Positions 1 to 8,598 of a stretch of 64,000 nucleotides of DNA are shown piece by piece. Source of the DNA: Rhodothermia bacterium. Its GTDB lineage: Bacteria; Bacteroidota; Rhodothermia; Rhodothermales; UBA2364. The position numbers were made by a program, and so were the translations under genes. Every line of letters starts with the position of its first letter. Position 1 is the stretch's first letter. The notes under the pieces are model-generated. The model made no database searches, was not told where the DNA came from, and saw only the letters and a list, made by a program, of their open reading frames with translations. The stretch lies in assembly GCA_017303715.1 (NCBI GenBank), contig JAFLBZ010000005.1, forward strand, positions 62,001-126,000, given 5' to 3'.

Positions 1-542
1 ATATTGCTCAAAAAGACATCATGCTGAATTGGGTTACCATTAGCGAGTACGAGAATTACGGATTTGATATCGAGCATAAAGAAGGAAATGACCCTAACAC
101 TCCTTTCGAAGTGATTGGATTTGTAGAAGGAAATGGAACGACCAGTGAACAAAAACAATACCAATTTCTAACGAATGGCTTGTTACCCGGCCTACACACC
201 TTCCGGCTAAAGCAGCGGGATATAGGATTTGGTTTTTCTTACACGCCTGCCATTGAGGTCGTCTTACCCGGTGAAAAGCCTTTTGCGGTTTCTGGCTTGT
301 ACCCCAACCCGTTTTCAGAACAGAGTAGCTTCAGGATGTCGGTACAGAAAAAGCAATTGGTACAGATAACCGTTTATGATCTTTTGGGAAGAAAAATAAC
401 AGAAATTTTCCGTGACGAAGTTCCCGAAAACAATATTCGCACGTTTACCTTTTCCTCCACAAATTTGCCTTCCGGCTCCTATTTAGTTCGGGTACAAGGA
501 GAAAATTTTGGCCACACCTTTAAAGCAATCTTGAAAAAATAA
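1..542 (+). CDS. C-terminal part of a T9SS-secreted protein (cut by window edge)
   Basis: The reading frame is open to the left edge (codons in phase from base 3), so the gene starts outside the window; the ATG at 21 is probably internal. The visible part has a beta-sandwich stretch of the type LNWVTISEYENYGFDIE, also seen in the protein at 50151-51560, followed by a C-terminal T9SS type A sorting domain: the YPNPF motif, then VYDLLGRKI, then LPSGSYLVRV, ending in KAILKK. Such domains direct cargo through the outer membrane and are usually removed or linked to the surface. The N-terminal effector domain is not visible, so no enzymatic role can be given. Confidence 0.85.
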   Translation, partial: IAQKDIMLNWVTISEYENYGFDIEHKEGNDPNTPFEVIGFVEGNGTTSEQKQYQFLTNGLLPGLHTFRLKQRDIGFGFSYTPAIEVVLPGEKPFAVSGLYPNPFSEQSSFRMSVQKKQLVQITVYDLLGRKITEIFRDEVPENNIRTFTFSSTNLPSGSYLVRVQGENFGHTFKAILKK

Positions 543-579
543 GCCATCTGGGATACAGTTCGGACAAAATTTGTTTATT

Positions 580-613
580 GGTGGGGGATTTGTATTATGC
601 TGAATCCTCCACC
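580..613. other. Hairpin between the sorting-domain protein and the large OM protein
   Basis: An 11-bp inverted repeat (GGTGGGGGATT at 580-590 and AATCCTCCACC at 603-613, one G-U pair) surrounds a 12-base loop, starting 37 bases after the stop codon. No T tract follows, so it is not a typical intrinsic terminator. It may slow transcription or protect the upstream mRNA end. Confidence 0.4.
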
Positions 614-630
614 GCCCTACTGAATCCATC

Positions 631-3600
631 ATGCGCTTTTTTAGTACAATATTTTTATTTTTATACGTTGGGAACACTGTTCCTGTTTTTGGCCAATATC
701 TAGTACAGGATACATTACAAGTAAAGGTAAATGGTTTATACCAACTTAGACCCTTTATTGAGCGCAATTCCTTTAGACTTTTTTCTGGACAGAGGTCTCT
801 TGATACCACTTGGTATCGTTTGAATGCAAAAACAGGTGGCCTTAGACTTCTCAAAGACCTTGATTCTAAGCAGCTCTTGGTAGCACAATACCGTGCTTTT
901 CCTCTTGCTGTCCGGCAAACCTATTATCGGTATTTACCGCCTAATTTCAAACCAGATACCACGCTATTGCGCGATTTAAGCGCCTTTCGTCCGCCTCCCC
1001 CTAAAAACTATAACCCTTTTGAAGGCAGTAATTTGCAAAGAAGCGGCTCGATTACGCGAGGAATCATTGCTGGAAATAGAAGAGACGTGACCATTGCATC
1101 GGGATTTAAAATGCAACTTAACGGAGAAATTGCACCGGGAATACAACTCAATGCCAGTTTAACGGACGAAAACACACCCATCCAGCCAGAAGGAACCACC
1201 CAACGAATTAGTGATGTAGATCGAATTGTCATTGGGCTGTCGAGCAAAAATGCCAACTTGAATTTAGGAGACTTTGACCTTGCGATGAACCAAGGCCATT
1301 TTGCCAGAATAAACCGGAAATTGCAAGGCATCTCTGTTAAAAGTACGTTTCAACCAGCCTCAACATTGGTGGGTGAACAAAATGTCCGTATCTCGGCAGC
1401 AACTTCAAGGGGAATTTACCATAGTATGCAATTTAATGGACAAGAGGGGGTTCAAGGACCTTATCGGCTCTATGGAAAACAAGGGGAATCTTTCATTATT
1501 GTTATTGCAGGCTCAGAGCGTGTGTATATGGATGGTCAATTATTGGCACGCGGCGAATCGTTAGATTATGTAATTGACTATGCGTCGGGCGAGATCATGT
1601 TTAGTGCAAAAATAATGATGACGTCTGTAAAGCGCATTCAAGTAGAGTTTGAATATACCACCAACAGGTTTTCCAGGAGCCTTGTCGGTGCTCATGCCAC
1701 ATCCGCTTTTTTAAAGGACCGACATGCACCTTCCGGACGTATTTCCTTAGGGGTTAATGCCTTGAGAGAAGCAGACGCCATAGCTTTTACGGAGGAACTT
1801 AATGTATCTGACTTAGAATTGGAAGTACTTAAAAATGCTGGAGATGACCCCTTGGCTGCTACTGTTTCAGGTGCAACTTTAGTCCAGTTCGATCCAAAGG
1901 CTACCTATACGCAATATGTAAAACGGGATACGGTGATTGCAGGGATTTATCAAACTTTTTACAGGGTGATGCGGAGTTCATCCGAATCTTCTGAGGTTTA
2001 TCGTGTTCGGTTTACCCAAGTTGAACAAGGAAAAGGGAGTTACATCCGTATAGGGGAAGTTGCTAATGGGATCACCTTTCGGTTTGTTGGGCCAACGAAG
2101 GGAAATTATGAACCTCAACGTTTTTTACCAATGCCCCAAGAAAAAGCTTTGGTGACCATGAATAGCCAGGTCATGGTTTTCCCCGGCTTAGAACTGAATG
2201 GAGAATGGGCGCTCTCACGGCAAGACTTAAATCGTTTATCACAAGTAAACGATAATAACAATGATGGCCAAGCCCTTCAACTCGGTCTAAATCTTAAACC
2301 AATTACACTTGGTGCTTGGCGTCTCGCGGCAAAAGGGCAGTATCGCCATACAGGGGGTAGTTTTGAAGCCTTCGACCGCATCCGTGACATTGAGTTTGCA
2401 AGGCAGTGGAACTTAGGTGAGCCAGCTACGGGAGTTGGTTCGGGCATGAAAGGATTTGCCGAAAATAGCCGAGAATTTGAAGTAGGGATTTTTCACACGA
2501 CAAGGTCTGCTCTTTCTGTTTCTGGAGGGGCAATTTCTTATCCAGGTTTATTTGAAGCCAACCGCTTGGCGGGACAATTAAAAACAGAGCAACCCAAATG
2601 GCCACAAACTCTTTACTTAATCGAGAAAATTGACAGCAAGGACAATGCAAACAGCAACCAATCAGACTGGTTAAGGCAAAAAGGCACACTGCGTTCTGCG
2701 GTTGGTAAAACCCCAATTCAGGGTGTACTCTCTTTTGAGCATGAGCACAAAATGATCTACAATTCCTCTGTACTTCAAAAAGGGTCTTTTTCCTTTATAG
2801 ACTTGCAGCCTGAAGTGGGTCTTAAAGGTTCTAAAACCTCTGGACGTGCGGGCCTCGAATTTCGGAAGGAGAAAAAGGTTCTTGATGACGCCTTTGTACC
2901 TGAAAACTGGTCATTAACTGGGCGGGCAGCCCTCAACTTTAATCCGTTAACTTGGTTCAATAGCGAAAGCGAATTGGGCTTCCGGCATAAACGATATACG
3001 GAAGAAATGAAGCTAAAATCACAAGCCCAAGATGCGTCCTCGTTGCTACTCAAGGGTAATATTAGGGCTACCCCTTGGAAACGTGCCCTCGAAGTTCAGG
3101 GGTTCTACGAAGCCACAACCGAAAAATCGCCGATCCTTCAAGAAATTTTTCGCGAGGTACTACCCGGAGAAGGCACTTTCGTGTGGGTAGATGTCAATAA
3201 AGATGGCTTGCGCCAAGTAGATGAGTTTTTGCCTGCCCTTTCGCAAATTGAGGGCAATTACGTCCGGTTGTTGGTTCCTTCCGACGAATTAAAACCTGTT
3301 GCAAATGTAGAAGCCCGACTTCGGATTTCCTTGGTTCCGCAACGCATTTGGGCACAAAGCACAAGACGTTTTGCAAAAATCATTCGAGCAATCGAAACAC
3401 AGACCATCGCTGATGTGGCCGAGAAAACAGAAGAGACGAGTTTGGGCAAAGTGTATCGTCTCGCGCCTGAAGTGCTACGACAACCAGAAAAAACCATAAA
3501 TGGCCGCTTTCGCTTTTCTCAGGATGTGTACCTCTGGCGAAATCACGCAACCTATGGGGCAAGTTTGCAATTTTTGCGCCTTACAAACCTGTCTCGATTG

Positions 3601-4149
3601 GCAGCGGGCGTAGAAAACCGTATTCAGGAGCGGTGGAATATAGAAACGCGCTATAACCCCACAGTGGCTTATAGAATCCGCATCATGGGCTTGTTTGAAC
3701 ACAATCAGCAAGAAAGCAAAACATTCCTTACCCGTAATTATAATATTTATTCCCAAAATGTACAGTTGGAGGTTCAGTTCCAGCCAAATGTACGCAATAT
3801 GTTTTCGTTGGGGGTTTTATTGGCCCAAAAAGAAGACCGTTTTGCAAATCCCGCAAAATCTGCTAACATTGTACGGATTCCGGCCAATATCCGCTTGGCA
3901 CGTGCAGGAAAACTCCAATGGAGCGGTCTTGTTGAATTTGCTTCAATCCGCTTGGAGGGCAGTGCGGATGGGTTAGCGGGTTATGAACTAACCGACGGGC
4001 GGGGCGCTGGTACAAATTGGTTATGGAGTTCTCAAGTGCAGTATAGTTTCAACCGCTTACTTCGGGCTTCAGTTTTTTATGATGGTCGCACGGCAACAAC
4101 CTCTCCCACACTCCACAACTTTCGGGCGCAGGTCAACGCAACTTTTTAG
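631..4149 (+). CDS. Very large secreted outer-membrane protein, SprA-like region
   Basis: This 1172-residue protein starts with a signal peptide (MRFFSTIFLFLYVGNTVPVFG). Around residues 140-225 it has the run GSITRGIIAGNRRDV, then LNASLTDENTPIQPEGTTQ and a DRIVIGL segment. That order resembles the N-terminal region of SprA, the giant T9SS translocon barrel, and related large Bacteroidota surface proteins. A Ca-binding-like VDVNKDGLRQVDEF motif lies near residue 855. The remainder alternates polar and hydrophobic residues and ends NFRAQVNATF, as expected of a beta-barrel finishing in Phe. At half the usual SprA length it is more likely a paralogue than the main translocon. Function is unknown; the outer-membrane location is inferred. 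Confidence 0.6.
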   Translation: MRFFSTIFLFLYVGNTVPVFGQYLVQDTLQVKVNGLYQLRPFIERNSFRLFSGQRSLDTTWYRLNAKTGGLRLLKDLDSKQLLVAQYRAFPLAVRQTYYRYLPPNFKPDTTLLRDLSAFRPPPPKNYNPFEGSNLQRSGSITRGIIAGNRRDVTIASGFKMQLNGEIAPGIQLNASLTDENTPIQPEGTTQRISDVDRIVIGLSSKNANLNLGDFDLAMNQGHFARINRKLQGISVKSTFQPASTLVGEQNVRISAATSRGIYHSMQFNGQEGVQGPYRLYGKQGESFIIVIAGSERVYMDGQLLARGESLDYVIDYASGEIMFSAKIMMTSVKRIQVEFEYTTNRFSRSLVGAHATSAFLKDRHAPSGRISLGVNALREADAIAFTEELNVSDLELEVLKNAGDDPLAATVSGATLVQFDPKATYTQYVKRDTVIAGIYQTFYRVMRSSSESSEVYRVRFTQVEQGKGSYIRIGEVANGITFRFVGPTKGNYEPQRFLPMPQEKALVTMNSQVMVFPGLELNGEWALSRQDLNRLSQVNDNNNDGQALQLGLNLKPITLGAWRLAAKGQYRHTGGSFEAFDRIRDIEFARQWNLGEPATGVGSGMKGFAENSREFEVGIFHTTRSALSVSGGAISYPGLFEANRLAGQLKTEQPKWPQTLYLIEKIDSKDNANSNQSDWLRQKGTLRSAVGKTPIQGVLSFEHEHKMIYNSSVLQKGSFSFIDLQPEVGLKGSKTSGRAGLEFRKEKKVLDDAFVPENWSLTGRAALNFNPLTWFNSESELGFRHKRYTEEMKLKSQAQDASSLLLKGNIRATPWKRALEVQGFYEATTEKSPILQEIFREVLPGEGTFVWVDVNKDGLRQVDEFLPALSQIEGNYVRLLVPSDELKPVANVEARLRISLVPQRIWAQSTRRFAKIIRAIETQTIADVAEKTEETSLGKVYRLAPEVLRQPEKTINGRFRFSQDVYLWRNHATYGASLQFLRLTNLSRLAAGVENRIQERWNIETRYNPTVAYRIRIMGLFEHNQQESKTFLTRNYNIYSQNVQLEVQFQPNVRNMFSLGVLLAQKEDRFANPAKSANIVRIPANIRLARAGKLQWSGLVEFASIRLEGSADGLAGYELTDGRGAGTNWLWSSQVQYSFNRLLRASVFYDGRTATTSPTLHNFRAQVNATF

Positions 4150-4390
4150 CAGTCTGTGATTTTCGTAAAGCACTTTTTACCAAATTTAATTCTTTTTTTG
4201 ATTGCGAAATTGATCCTATGCTCATATCTGGAAACTCAGCAAGTCTTGTTTACGACACTTGCCTTCAAAGCATACTAAAACAAGAACTCTTTTGATTTCA
4301 AAACCATGTCTATATAGAAAAGAAATATTTCATTGCCCATAAAAACTTTTTTTTTCAAACCTCTTGACATGGAAAAATAAAATTAATATT
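4150..4390. other. Gene-free AT-rich region before the repeat array
   Basis: No reading frame, RNA gene or strong hairpin was recognised here. The only notable element is TTGACA at 4364-4369, which matches a -35 box, with AT-rich sequence (AATTAATATT, 4381-4390) where a -10 element could lie immediately before the tandem repeats. This makes it a plausible promoter region for the small secreted protein at 4514, but the -10 match is weak. Confidence 0.35.
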
Positions 4391-4496
4391 TTCATTACAC
4401 TTCATTACACTTCATTACACTTCATTACACTTCATTACACTTCATTACACTTCATTACACTTCATTACACTTCATTACACTTCATTACACTTCATT
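4391..4496. repeat. Tandem array of a 10-bp unit, 10 full copies
   Basis: The unit TTCATTACAC occurs ten times without a mismatch from 4391 to 4490 and is followed by a partial copy (TTCATT). It lies directly downstream of a TTGACA box and ends 17 bases before the ATG of the small secreted protein at 4514. Perfect short tandem repeats of this kind change copy number by slipped-strand mispairing. Here that would change the length of the promoter/leader by about one helical turn per unit. Confidence 0.95.
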
Positions 4497-4513
4497 TAAA
4501 AAAGAGGTATGTT

Positions 4514-4810
4514 ATGTTCAAAAAAATTATTTCTTCCGTTGTCTTGGCCGCGCTCCTTTTTGCACCCATTTATGCAAAACCAACCTGCGAGGCAGTTGGC
4601 TCTAGGATAGGTGGCAGTGATGCCGATTATGGTTGCGTCATTACTGTTACACAGTTCATGGAAATGACTGGGCCTTGGGATTGGGCTTATTCTGGTTGGA
4701 AAAGCGAGCGACGTTGTGCAGGTATGGCTACAGAATATTTTCGTGGATCCGGACAGTACCACTCTTTTGGATACACAAATTTTTCCAGTTCTACTTGCCC
4801 TTATTTGTAA
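4514..4810 (+). CDS. Small secreted cysteine-containing peptide, unknown
   Basis: This codes for 98 residues with a clear signal peptide (MFKKIISSVVLAALLFAPIYA) and a mature part of about 77 residues rich in Gly, Ser, Tyr and Trp. The mature part has four cysteines (in PTCEA, DYGCV, RRCAG and STCPYL), enough for two disulfides. The ATG at 4514 is preceded by AAGAGG at a sensible distance. A longer frame from a TTG at 4364 would read through the 10-bp repeats, but it lacks a ribosome site and would bury the signal peptide, so it was not used. I recognise no family. A bacteriocin-like or surface peptide is possible; the lipoprotein gene that follows is in the same orientation 34 bases downstream. 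Confidence 0.7.
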   Translation: MFKKIISSVVLAALLFAPIYAKPTCEAVGSRIGGSDADYGCVITVTQFMEMTGPWDWAYSGWKSERRCAGMATEYFRGSGQYHSFGYTNFSSSTCPYL

Positions 4811-4844
4811 ATAATTCACCTCCTCAACAATAAATATAACAATT

Positions 4845-5525
4845 ATGAAAAACGCATTATTACTCATTTTTGCTTTAGCTCTTTCTGCTTGTTCAGATAA
4901 TCTTGGCCCCTCCCAAATGGTAAAAAAACCTACCCAAAATGGTGAAGTAAAACGAATGTTGTTTGGGGATCGTGAAACGGACTCTTCTAAAATTACAGAC
5001 CCTTTGGCGCATTCCAAAGCAGTCTGGAGAGGGGAGGAACTTGGAGTAGCACTTCATGAAGGCTATAAAAATGGTGTTTCATTGGTTGAAACTTGCAAAC
5101 GGGCAGACAAGTTGCTAACCGAAAATGCAGAAGGCACTTATGCGTACCAAACACAACAAGCGATTGCACTTTCAATGGTTAATCTGTTGGTGGATAAGAA
5201 CTTGGATGAGCAAACCAGTGCTTCACTCAAGCAATATACAAAGATTTTGATAGATTCTAACAACCCAGATTTGCCGCTTTTACGTAAATCGTTCCTGAAG
5301 CTAAAAGGTCATTGGGATATTGCCGAAGCTGCTTTATATGAAAAGAAGGCCATCCAAATAGCTGAAGCGTGGGTGGGACGCGAAGCAAAAAGTAGGCTGA
5401 AGAAGAAGGAAGGTTGTGAGAATTGCCCTAAGCAAGTCCAAGAAGGGAACCAAATGGAAGATGCTGCAACAGAAAAAAGTGTTTCAAGCGTAAAAGAAGC
5501 TCTTAGTCTGATGACTAAATCGTAA
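4845..5525 (+). CDS. Hypothetical lipoprotein
   Basis: This 226-residue protein has a lipoprotein signal (MKNALLLIFALALSAC, lipobox LSAC), so it is probably membrane-anchored outside the cytoplasm. The mature part is mostly helical and charged, with a basic stretch and a CENC motif near residue 197 (KKKEGCENCPKQ). No known domain was recognised. It lies just after the small cysteine-containing peptide, probably in the same transcript, and is followed by a hairpin at 5549-5582. A partner role such as immunity or anchoring for the small peptide is only a guess from position. Confidence 0.7.
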   Translation: MKNALLLIFALALSACSDNLGPSQMVKKPTQNGEVKRMLFGDRETDSSKITDPLAHSKAVWRGEELGVALHEGYKNGVSLVETCKRADKLLTENAEGTYAYQTQQAIALSMVNLLVDKNLDEQTSASLKQYTKILIDSNNPDLPLLRKSFLKLKGHWDIAEAALYEKKAIQIAEAWVGREAKSRLKKKEGCENCPKQVQEGNQMEDAATEKSVSSVKEALSLMTKS

Positions 5526-5548
5526 ATTTGAAACCATAATTCAACTTG

Positions 5549-5582
5549 AAAAGCGGTACTTTCATAAGAAAAAGCCGCTTTC
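5549..5582 (+). terminator. Hairpin terminator after the lipoprotein gene
   Basis: A short stem (AAAGCGG with CCGCTTT, 18-base loop) lies about 25 bases after the stop codon at 5525 and ends in a T-rich stretch (CTTTCTT). The T tract is short, so its efficiency is uncertain. Confidence 0.5.
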
Positions 5583-5727
5583 TTGGTTAATGGCTAAAGC
5601 CTTAAGTTTCTCATATCTCCGCCTTGAATGACAGCGTTAAGCCTTAATTGCTTCTCAGCGTCTTAGTCTATAATAAAGACAAAGAAACTGATGGTGTACT
5701 GATGGTGTGCAGCACGCGGGTTTGATT

Positions 5728-5759
5728 AAAAAAAGCCGCTCCAGATTATGAAGCGGCTT
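5728..5759 (-). terminator. Intrinsic terminator of the TonB receptor gene
   Basis: On the minus strand an 8-bp stem (AAGCCGCT with AGCGGCTT, 11-base loop) is followed by seven T residues. It lies 40 bases downstream of the receptor stop codon. It is a textbook Rho-independent terminator. Confidence 0.85.
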
Positions 5760-5798
5760 CTGCTTTCATGGTTTGAAAGATTAAACCGGATTGATTGA

Positions 5799-8411
5799 TT
5801 AGAAACGAACGTTCAAGTTGGCTTGAAGTGTAGTACCATTAAAGCCAAACTGGTTCACTTCCCACGGGTACTTAAAGCGTCCACCAAGATCGGTCACTAC
5901 ATCGCCTTTGTTGTCAATCTCATCTGGATAGACATTGAGTAGGTTTGCAACAGTAACACCCAAGCCGACTTTTTTGGAGAAACGGTAGTTGAGTACCAAG
6001 TCCGTAACCACCTTTGCGCTAAAGGTTTGGTCCTTGTTTTTATCGGAATCATGTTGCCAAGTCACCTCGCCAAAACGGGTATTGTTCAGAGAAACACTTG
6101 CTTTGTTGCGGGTATAATCCAATGCCAGTGTAAATTTGTTGCGTGGACGTGCTGTTGTCACACGGGCTTGCTCTTTACGATTGAACAATACGGCGCCAGA
6201 TTGCGTGAGTGCCGAAGGTGTTGTTGGCTCGCCATCTAAAACCGTTTCGTTGATGTTGCCGGAAAGTGTAGCGTCTAAATAACCACCAGCAAGACCAATG
6301 CCGGCATAACTGATTACCGCATCCACGCCAGAGGTTTTGGTATTCAGGGCATTGATAAAGAATTTGATGGACGTTACATCATAGGTCTTTAAAACTTTAC
6401 CCACGGGAGAGTTTGGATCGCTTGAATTAATCTCGCCGGAGAACAACACGCGGTCATTAACCGTGATGTTGTAATAGTCTATAGTTGCAGACAAACCGGG
6501 AAGTGGTTTTAGGGCGAGGCCAGCGGTAAAGTTAAAGGCTTCTTCTTGTTTCAACTTAGGTACACCCAATGCACGTAAAACGGGGCTTGTATTGGCAAAA
6601 GTTCCTTGGTTGGAGATTGTGCCACCCGAAATCAACGTTTGAATGTTGCGGGTATGAATTTGGTGCAAAGAAGGTGCGCGGAAGCCCGTACTGGCCGAAG
6701 CACGAATAACCACTTTATCATCTGCCAACTTGTAGCGAGATTGCACTTTCCAGTTGACCGTATTTCCGAAGTCAGTATAATGCTCGTAGCGAAGTGCACC
6801 GCCAATTAAGAAATCCTTGGTTACATCCGCAGTTGCATCTACATAGAATCCGATGTTATACCGACGCGCATTAACGGCGTCGGTGGGCTTGAGACCGGGG
6901 AAGGAGATCGTTCCACTGCCTGTGTAAGATTCTGGTTGGCCTTCGCGTGCAACAAAATTTTCCAAACGAAATTCCGAACCGAGCGAAAGGTTGAGCTTTC
7001 CAAAACTACGGGAAACGTCTAAGTTGTTTACAATGTGGCTGAAGGCATTTCCACCCGTATCAAAAGAAACGGGACTACCCGCACCCAGCGACTCATTGTA
7101 GCTATTGTTTACGGAATAATCCGCCTTATTGCTTCCCATAGAGGTACTTAAGTCATAGTTCCAATCTTCCTTCTTGCCGCGAACGCCCAAGACCAATGTA
7201 TTGTCCATAATGTCGGTTTCAAAAGTTGGTTGGAAGCCCTCGAAGGTGGTTCCCGCTGCATGGAGTAAATTGTTAGGGTCGGACTTCCAGTATGGTGGGC
7301 GATAAAGCGCATAACTGGTTCCCTTCCTGAGAACCGTCCCGCCGAGAGCATACACTTCGGCCTCGCCAACGGGTAAATTGGCATTAAAGAAGATGTTGCT
7401 GGACGTCATGTTCGGCTGTCCAATATGCATGCCCAAGTCTGGATGTTTGGCCAACCAAGATTTCCAAGTAGGGTCATTTGCAGGAACACCAAAAAGACCA
7501 TCCGCACCGGGTGTACCTGGACGATTGGTTTCTTGTTGGTCGGCAAAACCTGTAGTGAAGTTTACAAAGCCTTTTGTTCCAATTCTGAATCCTGTATTTG
7601 CAGAGAAACCCGCCATCAGGCCATCCCCTTCGGTGGTCATCCCAGAGAAGAGGTTAATGTCGGTGTATTCCACTTCGTCATTTAGGATGATATTCACCAC
7701 GCCTGCGATGGCATCCGAACCATACTGGGCAGATGCACCATCACGCAAAATTTCGACCCGCTTAATTGCTGCGGTTGGGATGCTCTTCATGTCCACACCC
7801 ACTTCGCCTTTTCCGGGTGTATCATTCAAATAAAGCAAAGAAGATGGGTTTTTTCGCTTCCCATTGACCAAAACCAATGTGCGAGACGGGCCGAGGCCCC
7901 GAAGATCGGCTGGATCAAAATGCGCGGTGGCGTCTGAAATGGTTTGTTGGGTAGAATTGAAAGCAGGCACTTTGTACATCAACTGCTTGTCGAACTGCAT
8001 TTGCCCAGAGTTCATCAGGTCTTGCGCTCGTATATTGTCTATCGGAGCGGGTGAATCTGTTTGTGTTCTTGGGAAAAAGCGGCTACCAACGATAATTAGC
8101 TCATCAGACTGATTGACCATTTCCGAAAGTCGTACATTCAGTTCTTGATCATCATTAACCGTTACGTCCTTGGTCTCGTACCCCACAAACCGGAATTGAA
8201 GGGTTACAGGTAATTTGGAAACCTTTAGCGAGAATTTACCTGTTGTACTCGTGGTGGTTCCTCCGGTGGTTCCGAGTACCAAAATATTTACACCCGGCAG
8301 AGGGGTGCCAGAATCCGCATCGGTAACTTGACCCGTTAGCTTAACCTGTGCAAAAGCCACGGGAAGGCCAAAGAACAGAAGAACCAGTATGAGTCCTATA
8401 CGGTTTAACAT
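5799..8411 (-). CDS. TonB-dependent outer-membrane receptor
   Basis: This 870-residue protein has a signal peptide (MLNRIGLILVLLFFGLPVAFA) and an N-terminal carboxypeptidase-regulatory-like domain (about 23-95, VTDADSGTPLPGVNI). A possible TonB box (DELIIVGSR) follows, then a plug domain (about 110-245, with RVEILRDGASAQYGSDAIAGVVNI) and a beta-barrel ending in LNVRF with terminal Phe. It would import a large substrate across the outer membrane using TonB energy. No SusD-type partner is nearby, so it is not an obvious glycan-utilisation pair, and the substrate cannot be read from sequence. It is transcribed divergently from the amidohydrolase and ends in its own terminator, so it appears monocistronic. 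Confidence 0.92.
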   Translation of the reverse strand: MLNRIGLILVLLFFGLPVAFAQVKLTGQVTDADSGTPLPGVNILVLGTTGGTTTSTTGKFSLKVSKLPVTLQFRFVGYETKDVTVNDDQELNVRLSEMVNQSDELIIVGSRFFPRTQTDSPAPIDNIRAQDLMNSGQMQFDKQLMYKVPAFNSTQQTISDATAHFDPADLRGLGPSRTLVLVNGKRKNPSSLLYLNDTPGKGEVGVDMKSIPTAAIKRVEILRDGASAQYGSDAIAGVVNIILNDEVEYTDINLFSGMTTEGDGLMAGFSANTGFRIGTKGFVNFTTGFADQQETNRPGTPGADGLFGVPANDPTWKSWLAKHPDLGMHIGQPNMTSSNIFFNANLPVGEAEVYALGGTVLRKGTSYALYRPPYWKSDPNNLLHAAGTTFEGFQPTFETDIMDNTLVLGVRGKKEDWNYDLSTSMGSNKADYSVNNSYNESLGAGSPVSFDTGGNAFSHIVNNLDVSRSFGKLNLSLGSEFRLENFVAREGQPESYTGSGTISFPGLKPTDAVNARRYNIGFYVDATADVTKDFLIGGALRYEHYTDFGNTVNWKVQSRYKLADDKVVIRASASTGFRAPSLHQIHTRNIQTLISGGTISNQGTFANTSPVLRALGVPKLKQEEAFNFTAGLALKPLPGLSATIDYYNITVNDRVLFSGEINSSDPNSPVGKVLKTYDVTSIKFFINALNTKTSGVDAVISYAGIGLAGGYLDATLSGNINETVLDGEPTTPSALTQSGAVLFNRKEQARVTTARPRNKFTLALDYTRNKASVSLNNTRFGEVTWQHDSDKNKDQTFSAKVVTDLVLNYRFSKKVGLGVTVANLLNVYPDEIDNKGDVVTDLGGRFKYPWEVNQFGFNGTTLQANLNVRF

Positions 8412-8598
8412 AAGTGTTTGGAGTTTGGAAGGTTATGGTTAAATTGCAAGGTATAACATAGTACGATATTATCTTCCATTTATGCAAGATATGACCTACA
8501 GCGATAATGCAATATTTTGATTTCTTCAACAGAATATTAACTGCTTTGGCAAAATTATCTTTCACATTTTGAATATCCGATAGGAATGGGGCAAAAAA

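Noticed and set aside
4391-4496. Possible CRISPR-like array
   Set aside because: The unit is 10 bp and directly tandem with no spacers, so it is a simple repeat.
4364-4513. N-terminal extension reading through the 10-bp repeats in frame with the small secreted protein
   Set aside because: It begins with TTG inside a -35-like box, has no ribosome site, encodes a low-complexity repeat and would hide the signal peptide; the ATG at 4514 has a good AAGAGG.
5687-5708. 11-bp tandem duplication (ACTGATGGTGT twice)
   Set aside because: Only two copies in an intergenic gap with no gene start nearby; likely of no consequence.
7378-7833. 151-residue plus-strand frame opposite the TonB receptor gene
   Set aside because: No ribosome site or domain; it is an antisense shadow of a well-supported gene.
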